This document shows positions 1 through 8,482 of a stretch of 56,018 nucleotides of DNA, in pieces (the first letter of the stretch is position 1; each line of letters begins with the position of its first letter). The position numbers and the translations under genes were made by a program. Below the pieces are notes generated by a model that made no database searches, was not told the origin of the DNA, and worked only from the letters and a program-made list of their open reading frames with translations. Source of the DNA: Planctomycetaceae bacterium (lineage in GTDB: Bacteria > Planctomycetota > Planctomycetia > Pirellulales > UBA7805); contig CACOUL010000012.1 in the NCBI GenBank assembly GCA_902630355.1, forward strand, positions 1 through 56,018, given 5' to 3'.

Positions 1-91
1 CCACAGGTTCTGTGTCGCCCTCCGGTCGTGGCTCACAACCAAGCGACACTAGAAGCGTCAACAGATAACCGTGCCGATGAAAATAACGCAT
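1..91 (-). CDS. Lipoprotein, N-terminal fragment (runs off left edge)
   Basis: An ATG read leftwards from position 91 opens a frame of 30 codons that is still open at the window edge. It is preceded by a good ribosome binding site (GGAGG, about 6 bases upstream). The peptide begins MRYFHRHGY, has a short hydrophobic run, and then a lipobox LVSLGC, so it looks like a lipoprotein signal peptide cleaved before the cysteine, followed by an acidic and proline-rich linker. It lies just downstream of the cytochrome-type remnant on the same strand, so the two were probably one operon. Nothing of the mature domain is visible, so the function cannot be called. Confidence 0.5.
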   Translation of the reverse strand, partial: MRYFHRHGYLLTLLVSLGCEPRPEGDTEPV

Positions 92-123
92 ACGATTCCT
101 CCGCGATGATGGCGCGATTCCGC

Positions 124-240
124 TCAGTCCCTGGTGGCGTAAACGGGATGTTCTGCACTCCCGCCGGCATAAATAAAGGTAATCAAATCTAATACTTCCT
201 CCGGGCTGCTCCGCCGCAACAATTGATCCGGCATCGGAGA
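124..240 (-). pseudogene. C-terminal remnant of a PVC-type heme protein
   Basis: The last 38 or so codons of a minus-strand frame read SPMPDQLL, EEVLDLITFIYAGG and AEHPVYATRD before a TGA. This matches the end of the C-terminal heme module of planctomycete cytochromes. The intact example in this window (end of that domain near 7340-7440) reads MPLGLLNALSESE, LLDLVAFLLSRGN, DPMFAHKK in the same order. Upstream (positions above about 245) the frame stays open by chance but is antisense to a Skp-like coding sequence and no longer resembles a cytochrome; the CXXCH motif and everything before it are missing. I read this as the 3' stub of a truncated gene, not as the full 107-codon open frame. Confidence 0.55.
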
Positions 241-334
241 GAGGGATAAGCGGCTCAATGATTTTGGTGGCGATATCGACACACTGAACGCCGAACAACG
301 GAAAGAGCTCAGCCAGCTTGAACAATCGCGACGC

Positions 335-637
335 ATGCGGCTAACCCAATTGGAGCGGGAGAACGACCGCGAGATGCAAGAGGCGGTGCGATGGCTCGAT
401 CGCGTTTTCCGGCAAAAAACCAAAGGTCCGATCGAGGAGATCGCCAAGTCGAAGGGGCTAAAGGTAGTGCTCGTGCAATTGCCGAGTCAGGTGGCCTATT
501 TTGAACCGGGTGTGGATATCACGGAGGCTGTCGTTCAACGCTTAGGCGGTACCGTGGCACGTGAAACCACGCCCGATGGTCAAGGAAGTGTGCAACCGAA
601 AGTAGAAGACGAATCGCCGGAGACAGCCGAAGAGTAA
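335..637 (+). CDS. OmpH/Skp-like periplasmic chaperone, 5'-truncated
   Basis: The C-terminal half of an OmpH (Skp) family protein: a charged coiled-coil helix, then VRWLDRVFRQKTKG, IEEIAKSKGLKVVLVQ and the family ending VAYFEPGVDITEAVVQRL, then an acidic tail. Family resemblance does not begin at the ATG at 335. It runs in frame back to about 242 (DKRLNDFGGDIDTLN), and a TGA at 224-226 closes the frame before any good start or signal peptide appears. A full member needs an export signal and about 50 more residues, so this is probably a broken gene; translation from 335 would give a cytosolic 100-residue stump. The break coincides with the break of the neighbouring cytochrome remnant. Full-length Skp proteins carry unfolded outer-membrane proteins across the periplasm. 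Confidence 0.5.
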   Translation: MRLTQLERENDREMQEAVRWLDRVFRQKTKGPIEEIAKSKGLKVVLVQLPSQVAYFEPGVDITEAVVQRLGGTVARETTPDGQGSVQPKVEDESPETAEE

Positions 638-671
638 AGCGACATGCGAGGGGCCGCGCCGCACCAATGTT

Positions 672-2663
672 TTATTCGGTAGGTCGGTCAAGGGGTAGCT
701 TCAGGTCGATTCGCGTACCTTTCCCCGGGCGGGAATTAATCGTGAGGGCGCCTCCGAACAGCCGAGCGCGTTCCCGCATTCCGCGCAGGCCGAACCGATC
801 GGGCGCCGACTGCGAGGGATCAAATCCACAACCATCATCAGTAATTGAAAGGTATATTTCGTTCTCGGTGCTACTCAGAGAGATTGCGACACTTCCGGCC
901 TCGGAGTGTCGATCAACATTATTGAGCGCCTCCTGGACAATGCGGTAAATGTTGCCCTCTAGAAGCGGATCGAACCGATGCTGTGCAAGTTGAGGCAAGA
1001 AGGTGATTTTAAGTGATTCGGCATAACGTTTTTCGCTAATCAGATAACGAATCGCTTCGATGATTCCCTCTTCATCGATAATGAGTGGCCGCAGGTGGGA
1101 GATGAGTCGCCTCGCCTCGGTAACCGCAGCACTAAGCGAATCAGTTATAGTGTTCGCGGTTTTTTTGAATTTGGCGTCCTCGCAGTCGATCGGGCTCTCA
1201 TTCCCGTGAAGTTGTCCTAATAACGACTCGAAGAGCATCTTGGCGCCGACGACATCCTGCACAAACCCGTCGTGGATGTCGTGTGCCACGAGTAGCCGCT
1301 CTTTTTCCTGGAGTTCAATCATCTGACGTAACAGGACTTCGTCTGCCTTGAGTCTGTCGGCTGCCTTTCGCCGTTCGGTAATGTCGACTGCAATGCCTCC
1401 GAGAAGCGTTTCTTGCTTCAGGCCGGTGATGCAGAATTTGTAGACCTCAAACCATGTGGAATCGCCGGATGAGTTGCTGAGCACCTCCGAAAGGTGTACA
1501 GGGGTGGTGCCACTGATTACGCTGTGGTCATTATCGCGGATCCGTTCTGCAGACTCACGTGATGTCAGGTCGTAATCAGTAATCGTCCCCTCCGCCAGTT
1601 GTTCAGGTGTGGTTTGGTGGTACTTGAAGAAGGATTCATTGCCATAGATGTAATGGCCCTCGCGATCCTTGATGAACGCAACGGCGGGTAGGTTGGTCAT
1701 GAAGGCACGAAAGCGATCTTCGGTTAACGAAACTTGTTTCTGTGCCTCAATCGTGGCAGTAATATCGTAGGCAAAGCACAGAGCCCCCTCAAAATTGCTC
1801 GCCGGATTGATAAAGGGGGTTGCAGTGACGGTCAGGGTCCGGTGTTCGTCCTTTTCCGGATTGTAAATCGTGAGCACCTCATTGTAGATCTGTTCGCCGC
1901 GCAGCGCTCTGGCAAGTGGAAGCTGATCTGTATCGTAGCGCTTTCCATCGATTTGATAGATCCCATATTCGGACTCCCAGTTATCCTGGCCATCGACCGG
2001 GCCAACTCCGAGCAACCGTCGGGCGGCGGCGTTGAAAAGGATAAAATCACCGGTCGCATCGACCAGCGTTACCGCAATCTCTATGTTTTCCAGCACACTT
2101 TCAAACTGTGCTTTCGCTTCTCTTTCGCCCGTAATATCGTAGAAGAGGCATAATGCAGCTTCTAGATCGCCCTGGGGGTCATTGAACGGCGCAGCGGTGA
2201 CGCTGAGGAGAACATTCTTTTTGGCCTCAGGATTATAGATATAGAGCTCATCCCCATGGACGGCCTCACCGCGAAGGGCTCGCGCTAGAGGTAATTGATC
2301 GGCAGGGTAAGGTGATCCGTCCATCCGGTAGCACCCGTATTCGGGCGTCCAGTTTTCAACCCCGCTTACCGGACCGGTACCAAGGATTCGCCTCGCTGCT
2401 GAGTTAAAGATCAAAAAGTCACCGGTTGCGTTGGCGACGGTGATTCCGATATCGATATTTTCGACAATGTTTTCAAGCAGCTTTCGCTGCGTTTCGATTT
2501 CCCGTTTGGCGGTCACCAGCGCATGATCGCGGGGATCGAGCTCTGCGTGTCGAATCTGGGCCGCGGGCAGATTGGTCTCCCGAATCTGGTTTTCAAGTTC
2601 CTGTATTCGTTTTTGTAACCGATCAATTTCCAGTGGATCAGAGTTGGAGCGTCCAGAGCCCAT
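672..2663 (-). CDS. Triple-PAS sensor histidine kinase (NarL/DegS type)
   Basis: A soluble sensor kinase of about 663 residues. After a short coiled coil there are three PAS domains (about residues 63-185, 190-310 and 315-440), then a HisKA_3 dimerisation domain with the phospho-acceptor motif HDIHDG near residue 460, and a HATPase domain ending with DDGCGFD and GLRGMRERARLFGG. PAS 1 and 2 are near copies (both contain NATGDF/DATGDF, FNSAARR/FNAAARR, DQLPLARALRGE). There is no membrane segment, so it should sense an internal signal. The start is set at 2663 (MGSGRSN) because it lies 2 bases past the stop of the upstream gene; the longer frame to 2783 would lie inside that gene. No response regulator is in the window, so it is an orphan kinase. 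Confidence 0.85.
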   Translation of the reverse strand: MGSGRSNSDPLEIDRLQKRIQELENQIRETNLPAAQIRHAELDPRDHALVTAKREIETQRKLLENIVENIDIGITVANATGDFLIFNSAARRILGTGPVSGVENWTPEYGCYRMDGSPYPADQLPLARALRGEAVHGDELYIYNPEAKKNVLLSVTAAPFNDPQGDLEAALCLFYDITGEREAKAQFESVLENIEIAVTLVDATGDFILFNAAARRLLGVGPVDGQDNWESEYGIYQIDGKRYDTDQLPLARALRGEQIYNEVLTIYNPEKDEHRTLTVTATPFINPASNFEGALCFAYDITATIEAQKQVSLTEDRFRAFMTNLPAVAFIKDREGHYIYGNESFFKYHQTTPEQLAEGTITDYDLTSRESAERIRDNDHSVISGTTPVHLSEVLSNSSGDSTWFEVYKFCITGLKQETLLGGIAVDITERRKAADRLKADEVLLRQMIELQEKERLLVAHDIHDGFVQDVVGAKMLFESLLGQLHGNESPIDCEDAKFKKTANTITDSLSAAVTEARRLISHLRPLIIDEEGIIEAIRYLISEKRYAESLKITFLPQLAQHRFDPLLEGNIYRIVQEALNNVDRHSEAGSVAISLSSTENEIYLSITDDGCGFDPSQSAPDRFGLRGMRERARLFGGALTINSRPGKGTRIDLKLPLDRPTE

Positions 2664-2665
2664 GG

Positions 2666-3070
2666 TTAATCCTCGCGGTATTGAAGGGTCACCAGGATGC
2701 ATGGTCCCCCGGCGATCACATTCATCTGATGTGAATCGGCAATCGCCAGCGCCTTTTCGCTTTCGGCGCCGGGTTGAATCCAAACGTGATCAATACCGCA
2801 TTTTGCAGCCTGAGCGATAATCGACTCGGTAACGTGAGGTGGGGTAATAATCGAGATTCCGTGAATCGTATCGGGAATTGAAGCGAGATCGGGATAGGCT
2901 GCAAGCCCTTCGATCTCGCGGGCACTCGGATGGACCGGGATGGCGGCGCGGTTTGCTTGTAGGTAGGCGCGAAGCACCTTGTTGCCATACTTGGCGCGAT
3001 TCGTTGATGCGCCGACCACGGCAAAGGGGTCGTCGCTGAGAAAGGTTTCGATTTTTTGATCGGTCGACAT
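2666..3070 (-). CDS. CoA-binding domain protein (YccU family)
   Basis: A 134-residue Rossmann-fold protein with the CoA-binding family layout: FAVVGASTNRAKYGNKV near the N-terminus, IPVHPSAREIEGL, then GISIITPPHVTESII and HVWIQPGAESEKAL. Family members bind coenzyme A or act as small redox or regulatory proteins; a specific activity is not established. It is the first gene of a two-gene unit with the histidine kinase, with only two bases between its stop and the kinase ATG, so translation is probably coupled. Length is normal for the family. Confidence 0.85.
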   Translation of the reverse strand: MSTDQKIETFLSDDPFAVVGASTNRAKYGNKVLRAYLQANRAAIPVHPSAREIEGLAAYPDLASIPDTIHGISIITPPHVTESIIAQAAKCGIDHVWIQPGAESEKALAIADSHQMNVIAGGPCILVTLQYRED

Positions 3071-3174
3071 TACCAGCCCGTAAATATTGGAAAGTCTACA
3101 GGGAGCGAGACCGCGTCATTATACGGCACGATGCGGGAAGTTGCAGGCGTTGCCGAGAGAAGGGGCAACGCGAC

Positions 3175-4497
3175 TTACCTGCGAAGCGTTTCGGCCGGAC
3201 GAACCTGAAGATTGCGGTGAGAATCACGGTCGGCAGTCAGGGGGATGTCGATCCGCTCGCGACGGATGCCGCGGGGCCGGTGAGTACCCGGTTCTTGTTC
3301 GGCGTCCTTTTGAAGCGTTTTTCGCGTACCGGGATAGTCAGTGGTTTTAGTCAGTTTTCCCTCGGTGTCCCAGGCATTCCAAGTCCCGGTTTCCTTCCCC
3401 ATGGCGTAGGTCCCGCTTGTCTGTTTCTCGCCGCCCGGGTGCCACCAGGTCCATTGACCGTCAGGGGTGCCAGCGCGATAGGTACCGCTCGCTCGAAGTT
3501 GCCCGTGAGGGTACCACCAAGAGAAGGCGCCCTCCTGTTCGCCTCGGACATAGTTGCCGCTTTGGGCGACCGCACCATTCGGGTGGAAATAGTTCCATTC
3601 GCCGACCTTCGTCGCGTCGCCGATGGGCTTGCTTGCCTCAATGCGAACGCCGCCGTTCCACCAATCGGGATCAGCAATCAGGCGATAACGCGGGTGGAGT
3701 ACTTTTCCGTACCCGCGACGACTACCGTCCGGCCACCGTTCGGTCTCGAGAGCCAGTAAACGCCCATGCTCAAATGTATGACTCTCTTTGAGCGATCCCT
3801 CGGCATCCCATTCGCGATGGACACGTACGGGTACGCCCTGCTCGTAGTGTGAGTCCCTCAAGCGACTGCCACTTGCGAAATAGACAACCGTTTCACCGTG
3901 CAGCAGGCCGCGTTGAAAATTCCATACGCGTACACGGCGGTCTTGCGCGTCGCTTATCATCCACACTCCATCGACATCGCCCTGGTGTAACCGAAATTCC
4001 GAGACGAGCGGGAGCTGAAATCCACTTTGTCCGTCGGAGAGCAATTTTTTGGCACTCTCTCCGTAGTAGATGCGTTCCCAGCGACCATCGGCATATCCGT
4101 GTGCAAACTGTCCCTGCGCGATCAGTCGGCCTTGCGGGTCCCACGCACGGTACGTACCGTGCGGCTGGTCATCGCCGGAAGGCGTTTTTGCAACCTGCTG
4201 CTCGCTTTCGAGCGCTCCGGTTCGATAGTGGCGACGAACGGTCTTAGTCGGCGGAGTGGACGGTTCGGGCTGCAGTCGAGATTGCTTAGTCTCTTTCGGG
4301 GGGGGGGCGGCCACCGGTTCGACCTGCTCCGGGACGGTGAGGGGTGCCGCGGCGCGAAGTAGGGGCACGGCTTGATGTGTCAGCGAAGGGATTTCCTTGA
4401 GCGGCGGGGCACTGGAGAGTACTTGAGCCGACGCAAAACTTACAAATAGTGTACTCGTCAACAGCCAGGTCGCCGTCACCTTTGAAATCGCGCTCAT
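3175..4497 (-). CDS. Exported MORN/YwqK-like repeat protein
   Basis: About 440 residues with a clear signal peptide (MSAISKVTATWLLTSTLFVSFASAQ). A proline-rich linker follows, then about 10-12 repeats of the kind G-x-W-x-x-(Y/W)-x-x-x-G-x-x, for example GTYRAWDPQGRL, GRWERIYY, GEWNYFHPNGAV, GAFSWWYPHGQL and GQWTWWHPGGEK. These are the antitoxin-YwqK/MORN-2 type of beta-hairpin repeat. The start at 4497 is chosen over the in-frame codon at 4554 because the signal peptide begins there. A tract of ten G (4298-4307 on the + strand) codes for prolines in the linker and is a possible slippage site. Function unknown; it may be a surface or periplasmic scaffold. No toxin partner is adjacent. Confidence 0.75.
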   Translation of the reverse strand: MSAISKVTATWLLTSTLFVSFASAQVLSSAPPLKEIPSLTHQAVPLLRAAAPLTVPEQVEPVAAPPPKETKQSRLQPEPSTPPTKTVRRHYRTGALESEQQVAKTPSGDDQPHGTYRAWDPQGRLIAQGQFAHGYADGRWERIYYGESAKKLLSDGQSGFQLPLVSEFRLHQGDVDGVWMISDAQDRRVRVWNFQRGLLHGETVVYFASGSRLRDSHYEQGVPVRVHREWDAEGSLKESHTFEHGRLLALETERWPDGSRRGYGKVLHPRYRLIADPDWWNGGVRIEASKPIGDATKVGEWNYFHPNGAVAQSGNYVRGEQEGAFSWWYPHGQLRASGTYRAGTPDGQWTWWHPGGEKQTSGTYAMGKETGTWNAWDTEGKLTKTTDYPGTRKTLQKDAEQEPGTHRPRGIRRERIDIPLTADRDSHRNLQVRPAETLRR

Positions 4498-4829
4498 GGG
4501 ATATCTCAATCTGTTGATATTTGTTCGATGGAAGTCTACGATTGGGCTACACAATCGTTTTATTCCGACTATCCTTTGCGTCGACTAGCGTCTTTGATCG
4601 TCGTAATCGGGCTGTTCGTTACAACAATCCCCGATGCATATGAGCGACACGCATAATCGCGCAAGTAAGGATATTGGGGATAGGTAACCTGTCCGCTACA
4701 GCTTAACGGTAGAGAAAGGTGGCGGCGAATATTTGCGGAGCAGGTTGCCGGCTGCGCATTGTGATTGAATCCGGGCCGAATTGTTTCAAACCAACAGTGA
4801 CAACGGGTGTTTTACCGCGAGGAGCGAGT
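4498..4829. other. Intergenic region between divergent genes
   Basis: About 330 bases separate the divergent starts of the MORN-like gene and the heme/transglutaminase gene, so promoters for both must lie here. I could not pick a convincing -35/-10 pair. A GTG at 4719 extends the rightward frame but is not preceded by a signal peptide, so I treat 4719-4829 as leader. Confidence 0.4.
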
Positions 4830-7800
4830 ATGGTTACCGTGAGGAGATGGGGACGCTGGTTGATTGGTTGTTTTTCGCTCGGGCTTATTCTGAGTATGGC
4901 GAGCGTGGCAGAAGAGGCGCCATCAGAGCAGGCACCGCTGGCACCGCAGTCGGCCCAACGCGTTGATAATCTACGTTTGTTGCCTGGATTCGTTGGTGAA
5001 CGCGTCTACCAGGTTCCGCGAGACCGTGAGGGCTCATGGGTCGCTCTCTGCCGGGGACCCGAGGGGACACTCTTTGCCAGCGATCAAGGCGATAAGGGAA
5101 TTTATCAAATCACCCCGGCAGCCCTCGGGGATGCAGGGGCCGTGAGCAAGGTGGAGAAGGTCGCCGTTCCCGTTACAAGCGCGCAGGGGCTGTGTTACCA
5201 CCGGGGGACCCTCTATGCGAATGTGAACGGTAAAGGTTCAGGGGTATGGGCAATCACCGATACGGATAACGACGGAAAACTGGACAACGCCGAGCATATC
5301 CTTCCGCTTCGAGGTGCTGGCGAGCACGGGCCGCACGCTATCTTCCCGACACCAGACGGTGAAAAGCTGATTGTGATGGGTGGCAATTACACCCGTCCGG
5401 CAAAGTTAGAGGGAAGCCGCTTACCGACCAACTGGAAGGAGGATTTGCTCCTACCACGACAATGGGATACGCACGGACACGCCAAGGGATTGCTTGCACC
5501 GGGAGGATGGATTGCTCAGATGAATCCGGACAGCAGCGGCTTTGAAATGCTGAGCATGGGTTATCGAAATCCCTACGATTCGGCCTTTTCGCTGGAGGGT
5601 GAACTCTTCGCCTACGACGCAGACATGGAGTGGGATATGGGCGCTCCCTGGTACCGGCCAACGCGGATTTGTCACGCGACGAGCGGCAGCGAGTTTGGAT
5701 GGCGATCGGGAACGGGGAAATGGCCGACCTATTTTGAGGATAGTTTGCCGCCCGTCGTCGATATCGGACCCGGCAGTCCGGTCGGCGTGCTCTTCGGTAC
5801 CGGCGGCAAATTTCCAGAGCGCTACCAAAGAGCGCTCTACGCCCTCGACTGGACGTTCGGAACGATCCACGCGATCCACCTCACGCCGCATGGCGCTTCC
5901 TACCGGGGCACCGAAGAGGAATTCATCAGCGGCACCCCGCTGCCGGTAACCGATGCGACGATCTGCGCAGATGGCGCGTTTTACTTTACCACGGGAGGGC
6001 GAGGCATCCCGTCCCACCTGTGGCGAGTATTCTATGCGGGAAACGAAAGTACGGAAGGCGCCATCCCGCTTACGAACAATCACGCCACTCAAAAGCGGCG
6101 AGCGCTCGAAGCGTATCACGGACGCAAAGATCCGAAAGCCGTGGAGGCGGCGTGGCCCTCGCTTGAGAGTACGGACCGTTTTATTCGTTATGCGGCCCGG
6201 GTGGCTGTTGAAAACCAGCCGGTCGCTGAGTGGAAAGACCGGGCACTAACGGAAACGAATCCACGGCGGGCGCTGTTGGCCTTGATGGCCCTTTGCCGAC
6301 AGGGGGAATCATCGATGCAAGGCGAGGTACTCGAAGCCCTTCTGCGGATTGATTTCCGGCAATTGTCGGTTCAGCAGAAACTCACATGGCTTCGGAGTCT
6401 TGGCCTGTGTTTTATGCGACTCGGCCCGCCGGATGATGCGCAGCGCAGGCGGGTGATTGCGACGTTGGATGCCAATTTTCCGGCCGATGACGATAAGGTC
6501 AACGTGGAGCTTGCGCGATTATTGATTTATCTCGATGCCCCAGGGGTGATTTCGAAGGTGTTGGCATTGATGGAGACGGCCAGTCCTCCGCAGGTGCCCG
6601 AGTGGGGCGAGTTGATTGCCCGTAATAAAGAATATGGCTCACCAATTGCCAAAATGCTTGAAAATTACCCGCCACTTCTCGAAATTCAGTACGCGTTCAT
6701 GCTGCGAAACCTGCGGTATGGCTGGACCCTACCTGAGCGACGCCGCTATTTCCAATGGTTTCTCGATGCGGCCGAGCATCCGGGTGGGCATAGCTTCGCA
6801 GGGTTTCTCACCAATATTCGAAAAGTTGCACTCGAAAACTGCTCGCCGGCTGAGCGGGCTGCAGTGGCCGACCTCACGGGACAGGAGGTCGAGCAGGCAG
6901 AAGCCGTGGAAGTTGTACCTCCGGTCGGTCCGGGCCGCGAATGGACGGTTGCCGGAGCACTTGAGGCGATGAACGGCCGCCTGGTCGATCGTGATTATCA
7001 CAACGGCCGCAATCTGTTTTATGCGGTGCAATGCGGGGCGTGCCATCGTTTTGATGGGAGCGGTGGGTTTATCGGGCCGGACTTAACGAGTGTCTCGTCG
7101 CGGCTGAGCCATAAGGACCTGCTCGAGAATATCATTCACCCGAGTCGGGTGATTTCGGATCAATATGGCTCGCATCTCGTGAGTACGTCCGATGGCCGCG
7201 AGTTGCTGGGGCGTGTCGTACCGGGGGGTAAAGAGGATCCACCGGGTTCGCTGCGGTTGCACACGCAGGATACTCAAGCCGAACCGGTACTGATCCTGAA
7301 GGAAGATATTGAAGAGATGGTCCCCTCGCCGGTTTCTCAAATGCCACTCGGCTTGCTTAATGCGCTCTCTGAATCGGAATTGCTTGATCTGGTCGCGTTC
7401 TTGCTTTCGCGCGGAAATCCTGATGATCCGATGTTTGCTCATAAAAAAGAGGAGGTAGAAGCTGACGATCAGCAGAGCCGCACAGACTCGGGTGACGATC
7501 AAACTCGTGCAGCCACTGCCTCTGCAGATGTGAGTCCGCGGGCGCGTGATTTCGAGTTTTCGTATGCCGGAAAGATCGGGCCACTGGCGCCTGGTGCGCA
7601 GGTTCGAGTTTGGCTTCCCGTCGCCCACGATTCCGCTGGGCAGCAGGTCAAGGTTCGCCGGATCGACGCTCCGGAAGGGTATGCGTTTCACAGCGAACCG
7701 AAATACGGAAACCGGATTCTGTATTTCGAAAAGGAGATTCCTGCGGCGTTGCCTCGCGGTGGGGAGGAGATTGAATTTTTAATAAACTACGACGTACACC

Positions 7801-8456
7801 GTCTCGAATTAGCGGGCCTTTCAGGCCAAGTTAATCTGCATCGGGTGGATGATGACACGCGATCGGTGTTTCTTCAGGCCAACCGACTCGTGCCGATTGA
7901 CGGTGCACCGGCAAAGCTATCGTCGTCGTGGTTGTTGCCATCGGAAACGCTGGGTCGCGCTCGCGGAATTTACGACGGGGTGTTGGATCACATGCAATAC
8001 GATAAGCGGTCCGGATACGGTCGGGGTGATGCCCGCTGGGCGTGCCAAAGCGGGTATGGGAACTGTACCGATTTTCACAGCTTATTTATTTCGATCGCGC
8101 GGCAGCACGGCGTGCCTGCGAGATTTGAGATCGGCTTCCCGGTTCCGAATGATCGTCAAGGCGGACCGATCAACGGCTACCATTGCTGGGCTAGCTTTTT
8201 TGCGCCTGACACGGGTTGGGTGCCGGTCGATATCTCGGAGGGCGATAAGCATCCGGAACTCAGCGATTATTACTTTGGGAATCTCAGCGAAGATCGGGTC
8301 GGCTTTACCGTCGGGCGCGACCTGGAGTTGGTGCCACCCCAAGCGGGCGACCCGCTCAACTATTTTATTTACCCCTACGTGGAAGTTGATGGGGTGCCGT
8401 GCGACTCAGAACTTGTGAAGACGCAATTCGGCTTTGCGGATCATTCGGCAAAGTAG
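4830..8456 (+). CDS. PVC-type beta-propeller heme protein fused to transglutaminase
   Basis: A protein of about 1208 residues. The start at 4830 has a GAGGAG site just upstream and gives a signal peptide (MVTVRRWGRWLIGCF...). Order of parts: a beta-propeller region resembling the planctomycete membrane-bound dehydrogenase family (about residues 45-410, with DTDNDGKLDN and GYRNPYD); a helical HEAT-like stretch (about 430-690); a cytochrome c module with the heme motif CGACH near residue 734 and its end VSQMPLGLLN...LLDLVAFLLSRG; an acidic linker; and a transglutaminase-like domain (about 910-1208) with YGNCTDFH (Cys near 1076), NGYHCWASFF (His near 1118) and WVPVDISEGDKHPE (Asp), a full Cys-His-Asp triad. 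The protein is probably periplasmic. The heme part suggests oxidation of a sugar-like substrate; what the transglutaminase/peptidase part acts on cannot be told. Confidence 0.8.
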   Translation: MVTVRRWGRWLIGCFSLGLILSMASVAEEAPSEQAPLAPQSAQRVDNLRLLPGFVGERVYQVPRDREGSWVALCRGPEGTLFASDQGDKGIYQITPAALGDAGAVSKVEKVAVPVTSAQGLCYHRGTLYANVNGKGSGVWAITDTDNDGKLDNAEHILPLRGAGEHGPHAIFPTPDGEKLIVMGGNYTRPAKLEGSRLPTNWKEDLLLPRQWDTHGHAKGLLAPGGWIAQMNPDSSGFEMLSMGYRNPYDSAFSLEGELFAYDADMEWDMGAPWYRPTRICHATSGSEFGWRSGTGKWPTYFEDSLPPVVDIGPGSPVGVLFGTGGKFPERYQRALYALDWTFGTIHAIHLTPHGASYRGTEEEFISGTPLPVTDATICADGAFYFTTGGRGIPSHLWRVFYAGNESTEGAIPLTNNHATQKRRALEAYHGRKDPKAVEAAWPSLESTDRFIRYAARVAVENQPVAEWKDRALTETNPRRALLALMALCRQGESSMQGEVLEALLRIDFRQLSVQQKLTWLRSLGLCFMRLGPPDDAQRRRVIATLDANFPADDDKVNVELARLLIYLDAPGVISKVLALMETASPPQVPEWGELIARNKEYGSPIAKMLENYPPLLEIQYAFMLRNLRYGWTLPERRRYFQWFLDAAEHPGGHSFAGFLTNIRKVALENCSPAERAAVADLTGQEVEQAEAVEVVPPVGPGREWTVAGALEAMNGRLVDRDYHNGRNLFYAVQCGACHRFDGSGGFIGPDLTSVSSRLSHKDLLENIIHPSRVISDQYGSHLVSTSDGRELLGRVVPGGKEDPPGSLRLHTQDTQAEPVLILKEDIEEMVPSPVSQMPLGLLNALSESELLDLVAFLLSRGNPDDPMFAHKKEEVEADDQQSRTDSGDDQTRAATASADVSPRARDFEFSYAGKIGPLAPGAQVRVWLPVAHDSAGQQVKVRRIDAPEGYAFHSEPKYGNRILYFEKEIPAALPRGGEEIEFLINYDVHRLELAGLSGQVNLHRVDDDTRSVFLQANRLVPIDGAPAKLSSSWLLPSETLGRARGIYDGVLDHMQYDKRSGYGRGDARWACQSGYGNCTDFHSLFISIARQHGVPARFEIGFPVPNDRQGGPINGYHCWASFFAPDTGWVPVDISEGDKHPELSDYYFGNLSEDRVGFTVGRDLELVPPQAGDPLNYFIYPYVEVDGVPCDSELVKTQFGFADHSAK

Positions 8457-8482
8457 GAAGACGTTAGAGGCGGCACCGCACC

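Noticed and set aside
124-447. A 107-codon minus-strand open frame read as one gene
   Set aside because: Its N-terminal two thirds are antisense to the Skp-like coding sequence; only the last 38 codons resemble a real protein.
3087-3350. Open frame between the CoA-binding and MORN genes
   Set aside because: It overlaps the 3' end of the MORN-like gene on the other strand, has no ribosome site and no recognisable protein features.
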